64,000 nucleotides of DNA from Nicotiana tabacum (Eukaryota > Streptophyta > Magnoliopsida > Solanales > Solanaceae): contig NC_134082.1 in NCBI RefSeq assembly GCF_000715075.1, positions 102,898,399 through 102,962,398 on the forward strand, read 5' to 3'. Position numbers and translations under genes: made by a program. Within the stretch, counting starts at the first letter, position 1. Each line of letters opens with the position of its first letter. A model generated the notes under the pieces. The model saw only the letters and a list, made by a program, of their open reading frames with translations. It made no database searches and had not been told where the DNA came from. Shown here one piece after another: positions 58,480 through 64,000 of this stretch.

Positions 58480-60862
58480 TGTCACGACCTGGAATTCCCA
58501 CCCTCGGGACCGTGATGGCGCTTAATATTTCACTTGCTAGGAAAGCCAACGTTAGAATAGTTTATCCATTTTTAATAGTTTAAATTAAATAATGAGAAAG
58601 AACTAAAAAATCTGAAATAATCCAAGTAAAATACGGAAGCTAAACAACCAAACTTCTAATACAACTCTGGACACGGTGTCACAAGTGCACGAGCTACTAG
58701 AATAGTACAAACAAGGGTCTGAAATAACATAAAGCTGTTTGAAAAAAAGGTACACAGCTAAATAAAAAGTGAAGGGAACTCCAGGAGCTGCGGGCGCTAG
58801 GCAGCTGTACCTCAAGTTTCCACAAGTTGTCCAATCCGAGCACGCTAATAACCACCGCTGGGATTGACTCCAAAATCTGCACAAGAAGTGCAGAGTGTAG
58901 TATGAGTATAACCTACCCCATGTACTCTTTAAGTGCCGAGCCTAACCTCGACGAAGTAGTGACGAGGCTAAGGAAGGTCACTCATACTAAAACCTATACG
59001 CAGTATATAATAAACACAGAAAAGGAAATACGAAACGAAACAAGTCAATCAATTGAGAATAATAGCTACAGCCTCAAGAAATAAGCTAGTGGCTTTCAGA
59101 ATTACCAATCCTTAGAGTTTCAAATAAAATACCAAAAACCAACACAACTTAAGGAAATAAAAACACATAGGTTATTGCGGCGTGCAACCCAATCTCACCA
59201 TACAATATAGAATCCTTCGTTATTTTACCGTAACACATGAAATTCATATAGCACATAGTCCGAGGGTTCCTAATTTCCTTAAGTCAAGGTTAAACTCAAC
59301 CCTTACCTTACTCCGCAGTCAATTCAGAGCTCTACCGGGGCCTTTCCCTAGAATCCCCCTCCAACCCACTCGTATCTAACTATAATTGACTCAATAATAT
59401 AAAATATTGCTAAAGGAATCAATCATAATGTATAAATTTAGAATTGCTAAACGTTTCTCCAAAAGCCAAAAATTAACCCCGGGCCCGCTTGGTCAAAACC
59501 CGAAATTCGGACCAAAATCCATTTACCCATTCACCCCCCAACCCGATTATGTAATTAGTTTCGGAATCCGACTTCAAATTGAGGTATAAAACCCCAATTT
59601 TACAAAAATCCCTAATTCTACCCAAACCCTCAATTTCTACCATGAAAATCCTTAATTTTAGGTGGAAATCTTATGTAATATAATGGGGTAATTGAAAGGA
59701 AGTAGGTTAGAATCACTTACCCAAAAATTGGGGAAGAAAAACTATTGGGAAAATCGCCTCTAGGGTTTTTATGTTTTGAAATTTTGAAAGAATGGCAAAA
59801 TCCCGTATTTCGTCTGTTTTTAATCACTGGGCATCAGGTATTCATCGTGTTCGCGAAGAGCAAAGCCTCACTAGAATACGCGATCGCGATTCGATCTACG
59901 TATTTGTGTAGGCTTAGCCCCCCTAGCCTCGCGTTCGCGATACCTGCATTACGTTCGCATAGAACAACGGTCAAGTCCGAGCCTAGCCCATCCCATACTA
60001 TGTGTGGGTGTGGACGCGTTCGCGAAGGGTAGTCCCCTCACTGCTCCGTGTTCGCATCCTGTTTCTCGCGTTCGCATAGGGTACCTTTCCTTCAGTCTCC
60101 ACTTACCTTTCACGATCGCGATCGCGTAGAAGCTTACACCAGACACCAGCAGGAATGAAAAAAATCAGAAATTTTCCAAGTTCAAAAAGTTTGTATGCTA
60201 TTCGAAACTCACCCGAGCTCTCGAAAATCCAAACCAATTATGCACACAAGTCCAAACACCACATACGAACTCGCCCGCATGATCAAAACACCAAAATAAT
60301 GCCTAGAACTACGAATCAGACACCAAATCAAATGAAATTTTCAAGAAAACTTTAAAACTTCTATTTTAACAACTGAATGTCCGAATCACGTCAAACCAAC
60401 TCCGTTTCTCACCAAATTTGACAGACAAGTCATAAATATAGTAATGGACCTATAACGGGTTCCAGAACTAAAATACGGACCTGATATCAACAAAATCAAA
60501 CATCAGTCAATTCTTAAAAACCATAAAACCTTCAAAATTTCAGTTTTAGACAAAAATCAATAACTCGAGTTAGGGACCTCCGAATTCGATTTTGGGCATA
60601 CGCCTAGGTCCCAAATCACGATACGGACCCACATGGACCGTCAAAATATGGATCCGGATCCGTTTGCTTAAAATATTGACCAAAGTCAACTTAAATAAAT
60701 ATTTAAGGTAAAATTTCATATTTTGCTAGTTTTTAACATAAAACCTTTCTGGAAAAACACCTAGACTGCGCACGTAAATTGAAAAGACTTAAGGAAGCTA
60801 TTGGAGACTTTGAAACATAAAATTAGGTTCTGAAACTCTATATGACCTATCGGGTCATCACA
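58480..60862 (-). repeat. Element G 5' LTR
   Basis: TGTCACGACC at left, GGGTCATCACA at right, 2383 bp. It lacks about 680 bp present in the 3' LTR at the junction near 59235. GCG-word block at about 59840-60130. Confidence 0.88.
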
Positions 60863-62230
60863 TTTGAGTTGGTTGATATTGCACCACTGTATGTTGTCTT
60901 CAAAGTTCAAGTGAAGGGAGAAGGAGCTTCTGATAATCGGGTTAAAATTGATTAGTTTATAGGATGTGTTTGTGTTGATTTGTCCTTTTATTATTTTTTA
61001 TTTTCATGTTGGTTTGGTTATGGTAGTTGTGCTTTTGATTTTTCGTTGAACTATTGATGTTACCAAATTTCAATCTTTATCACATTGGTCTTCTTTGCTA
61101 TAATAGTCTTTTTTAACTATCATTCAAAAAATCGAAATGGAATGAATAGTGATCTCTTTGGAAGAGTAAATGCTTCATAGGGAAGTTAAATGGTTGGTAT
61201 GTCATTATTGTGATAGTAAATAGGGAGTTATGGATTGAAGGGTGGTAAACAGTGGATATGAAAGGTGGTAACCCTAAGATATGCATCAGTAGCTTCATCT
61301 ACATCTTCATCCATATCCACCATTTTTTTGTTAGAAGTCTTACACTGATAATTTATTAGAAGTCTTACACTGATAATTTATTAGAAGTATTACATGAACT
61401 GGAACGAATACATGCTATTGTATTCATTAAAATAAATTTTACAATGATTTTACATTGATGCCAATTCCGGAAAAAATAGATAGTGTATTCATTAAAATAA
61501 CTTTGGTATCCGAAACCATTAAATACAATGCAACTAACACCAATACAACTTGAAAATCGAAAAAAACAATTAAATACAATACTTCCAAAATACATACACA
61601 ACGATTGGGAAAAAGAAGAGCAACATTTAATGCGTCCTCTTCTACTGGTAAGAAAAAGGGTCACAAGAAAATTAATGCATCCACATCTACTAGGAAGAAG
61701 AAGAGTTGCAGGTAGAACAATTAAGAGAGCAACACTGGATGAAATGCACTACGTGGGAACTAATTCAAAACACATAAATACCTAGGGTAGGATTGAAGGT
61801 AGGAATTGACGGTAGGTTTATATAATAGTGGTTGAATGTTGGTTAATACAATATTTTTCAAAAAAAAAGTGGTTGAATATAAGGGTTGAAGGTAGGGTTT
61901 TAAATACCAAGATAGGGGTTGAAGGTAGCGTTTTAAGTTGCAAACTGGATTTTTTTTGTTTTTAATAATGTCAAGATGTGAGTATTTTAGTTCTTAGTTT
62001 TGTACTAGTTTTAATATTGTCAAGTCTTTCACTTTTGTAATAGTTGCAACTAGTCATATTTTGTTAGTTTAGTGCTCTAGATTCAAAGCAAGTAATAATA
62101 AAATGAAGCATTTAACAATGACAATTATAATATCACACATTTAAACTCATTACAAAAAAAGAGTCAATAAATTCAAAACTAATCTTTCTCAAATCGAATA
62201 AAATAAGTTCCAAACTTAAATCATCTCAAA
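60863..62230. other. Flanking DNA right of element G
   Basis: 60863-60958 on the plus strand is open for about 31 codons from the junction (FELVDIAPLYVVFKVQVKGE) to a TAG and could be the tail of a disrupted exon; I do not recognise it. 61331-61382 is a short direct duplication (TTAGAAGTCTTACACTGATA). 61628-61735 has two related Ser/Thr-Lys-rich phrases (ASSSTGKKK, ASTSTRKKK) on the plus strand. The remainder is AT-rich without signal. Confidence 0.45.
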
Positions 62231-63842
62231 CTAAACGGTCAAGTCTTCTACTTCCCAGTTTGCTCCATTGTTTAGATCAGGCAAGCTACTTTGTGGTGGT
62301 GCCGTTGTATCATCTTGCTGTAATTAGAGTAAAGAAGACTAATAAGCATAAGAAATATATTTATGTAAAAAAAAATAATTAATCAAATTTGTTATACTTT
62401 ACCTCAATTCCTTCCGCTTGCCGAGGAGTTCCACCACTTCTACCACCACCTCTACTACCACCTGTACCCCTCATATTACCTCTAACTCCACTTCCACCAC
62501 TCGTTTGTGAACTTATAAAGTATGAATCAATTCTCCCTCTATATCTATTCAACCTTGGACGTCCACGAGAAGCTACGTATCTAGGATCTCTTATATTTTT
62601 TCCTTCACCCTCTCCCTCACCCACAGTATCATGTATATCTTCCAATTCCCAATTTGGAACAATCATATCATCATCCCAATTCAAAAGGTCATGCTCCAAT
62701 CTATTCAAATCATACTTAATATATTACCTCATAACTTTAGTGTCCAATTCAATATCACAAACCTATTCAAAATGCTTCAATAGTTCCCTGTACATCATGT
62801 ATTCAGAAGTCAAATGTGGGTAACCTCCTAAAAAGAAATGTTTCAATTGTGGACAAACAACATCTCTTCTCCACATTTTCAATATATACCTCTCATTAAT
62901 GTTTTTAATACTCTTATAGGACAACACCTAAAGTACATGGTAGCCTAGAATACCTCTTGTTTCAAACCACTTGCAGGTGCAACTTAGATTTCGCCAATAG
63001 GTGTATATTCAACCGTGAAGAAAAATGGATCTATAGTGTTAAAACTCTTGAGCGAATATTCTATTCAAATGTATTTCTCCACTCTAGAGTTTGCTTGATG
63101 ATCTTCAGGGATGCTGATTTCACAATGGTACAGTTTCCTTAACTGTACTTGGAGAAATTCAAACACTTCACGAGTATAACATGCTTGAAGTTTTTCCTCC
63201 CATTGTGAATTCAGACAAACATTTTGGTTCAAAGCACCTTGACCTATTTTCATCTTCCAATTCTTTCTCGAACTTAGCTCTTATGTCTAACTCATATTAC
63301 TGAACAAACAGCTTTAAAGTGCTTTGGCGGATGATAAATCCATTAAATAAAGTATGCATTCCTTTACTTCTTTATGTGGACAACATCCCAGCCCAAAAGT
63401 GGTCATTTAGGTATACAGGAACCCATTTTTCCTTCTCCAAATAAAGCTTATAAAACCACTCCCTTCCATCTAAGTTTTATTTTGCAATATATTTAGTCCA
63501 TCTTGTCTCAAACTCATCAATGTTAATGCTATCAAGGACTAAAGCCTTAAACTCTGCATTTGCAATCTTACTATCAAGAACTCCGCTTAACTTCATAGGT
63601 AGCTTTGCGAATATGTGCCATATACAATATCTATTTACTGTATTTGGCATCAATGATGGTAGACTTAATACTATCACATTGATCAGTCATGATAGCTAAT
63701 GGATGAATATTGCTTAGAGACCCAAGCCATGTAGAGAGCACTATTTTGTAACTTGTTATATCCTCACTAGATATAAGAGCGCATCCCAAAAGTATGGACT
63801 GCCTGTGCTGACTGACACCAACAAATAAAGCAAATGGCATAT
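62231..63842 (-). pseudogene. FAR1-related (MULE transposase-derived) gene, 3' part, broken
   Basis: Minus strand from the H junction: MPFALFVGVSQHRQSILLGC, ISSEDITSYKIVLSTWLG and IMTDQCDSIKS match the MULE-type transposase domain of FAR1-related proteins. A frameshift follows near 63670, then MPNTVNRYCIWHIFAKLP and FETRWTKYIAK-stop. Later pieces include EEKLQACYTREVFEFLQVQL (63065-63253). A SWIM finger near 62930-62990 reads CTCKWFETRGILGYH, where the third Cys is Gly. The last coding block (62403-62708) ends with an Arg/Gly-rich tail (GVRGNMRGTGGSRGGGRSGG). A GT-AG intron (62318-62402) then joins in phase to a terminal exon (62231-62317) ending NNGANWEVEDLTV. FAR1-family proteins are nuclear DNA-binding regulators; domesticated and mobile MULE copies cannot be told apart here. 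Confidence 0.8.
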
Positions 63843-64000
63843 TGTCACGACCCAAATCTCCCTTTGTAAGATGTCGTGACGGCACCTAGTCTCTAAAACT
63901 AGGTAAGCCTAATAGTTGCAGAAATATTAAACAACAATAGAGATAACTACTAAACCTTAACAATAACAAGTATATATATAAAGTTGGAAAACTATCACTC
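63843..64000 (-). mobile_element. Start of LTR H, D-like family, runs off the window
   Basis: Starts TGTCACGACCC directly after the FAR1-like coding sequence. Its first ~70 bp match LTR D (GTGACGGCACCTAGTCTCTA, ACTAGGTAAGCCTAA). Terminal hairpin TCACGAC (63845-63851) with GTCGTGA (63873-63879). Confidence 0.75.

Noticed and set aside
63843..63885. Apparent N-terminus MPSRHLTKGDLGRDN of the FAR1-like frame.
   Set aside because: It is encoded by the start of LTR H, not by the gene.

Overview
The window looks like repeat-dense nuclear DNA of a flowering plant, most likely a Solanaceae species. This rests on the LTR-retrotransposon lineages (Tat/Ogre-type and Tekay-type Ty3/Gypsy), an antisense coiled-coil ORF typical of Tat elements, and GC-word-rich LTRs whose ends begin TGTCACGACC, which I associate with nightshade genomes; species is inference. 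No intact host gene, tRNA or rRNA is visible. Almost everything is nested retrotransposons plus one broken FAR1-like (MULE-derived) gene.

Positions 1-36210 are one minus-strand Tat-lineage element (C), split by two later plus-strand insertions. C retains a 5' LTR (about 35456-36210), a tRNA-Lys-type primer site, protease, reverse transcriptase (three pieces), two RNase H domains, integrase and an antisense spliced ORF. Its gag is deleted and its 3' LTR lies off the left edge. Element A (5885-21400) and element B (21932-34357) sit inside C's RT gene. They are sister families with long LTRs, a tRNA-Arg-type primer site, a broken gag, no pol, and long 3' regions packed with short tandem arrays. 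They look like gag-only, non-autonomous Ogre-type elements.

The most interesting signal is in the untranslated parts of A and B. A motif of about 60-70 nt (ACTACR ... TGATTC ... GATAYGTAGG) occurs four times in each element at matching positions: twice before gag, once after gag and once just before the polypurine tract. Its two stems are kept by compensatory changes across the eight copies. Element A also carries 15 tandem hairpins whose stems change in concert, and both elements share a post-gag stem-loop.

Positions 36211-40247 hold non-coding DNA with a roughly 151-bp tandem repeat, split by a minus-strand solo-type LTR (D). Positions 40248-60862 are a decayed minus-strand chromodomain (Tekay-type) element G, with a younger Tekay-type element F (46563-56668, target duplication CTCAG) inserted in its protease/gag region. 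Positions 60863-63842 are flanking DNA with a FAR1-related pseudogene on the minus strand, cut by the start of another D-like LTR (H) that runs off the right edge.

The inferred order is: C and G first, then A and B into C, F into G, D into the 151-bp array and H into the FAR1-like gene. Later damage includes internal LTR deletions, loss of C gag, and replacement of the first ~69 bp of A by RT sequence.
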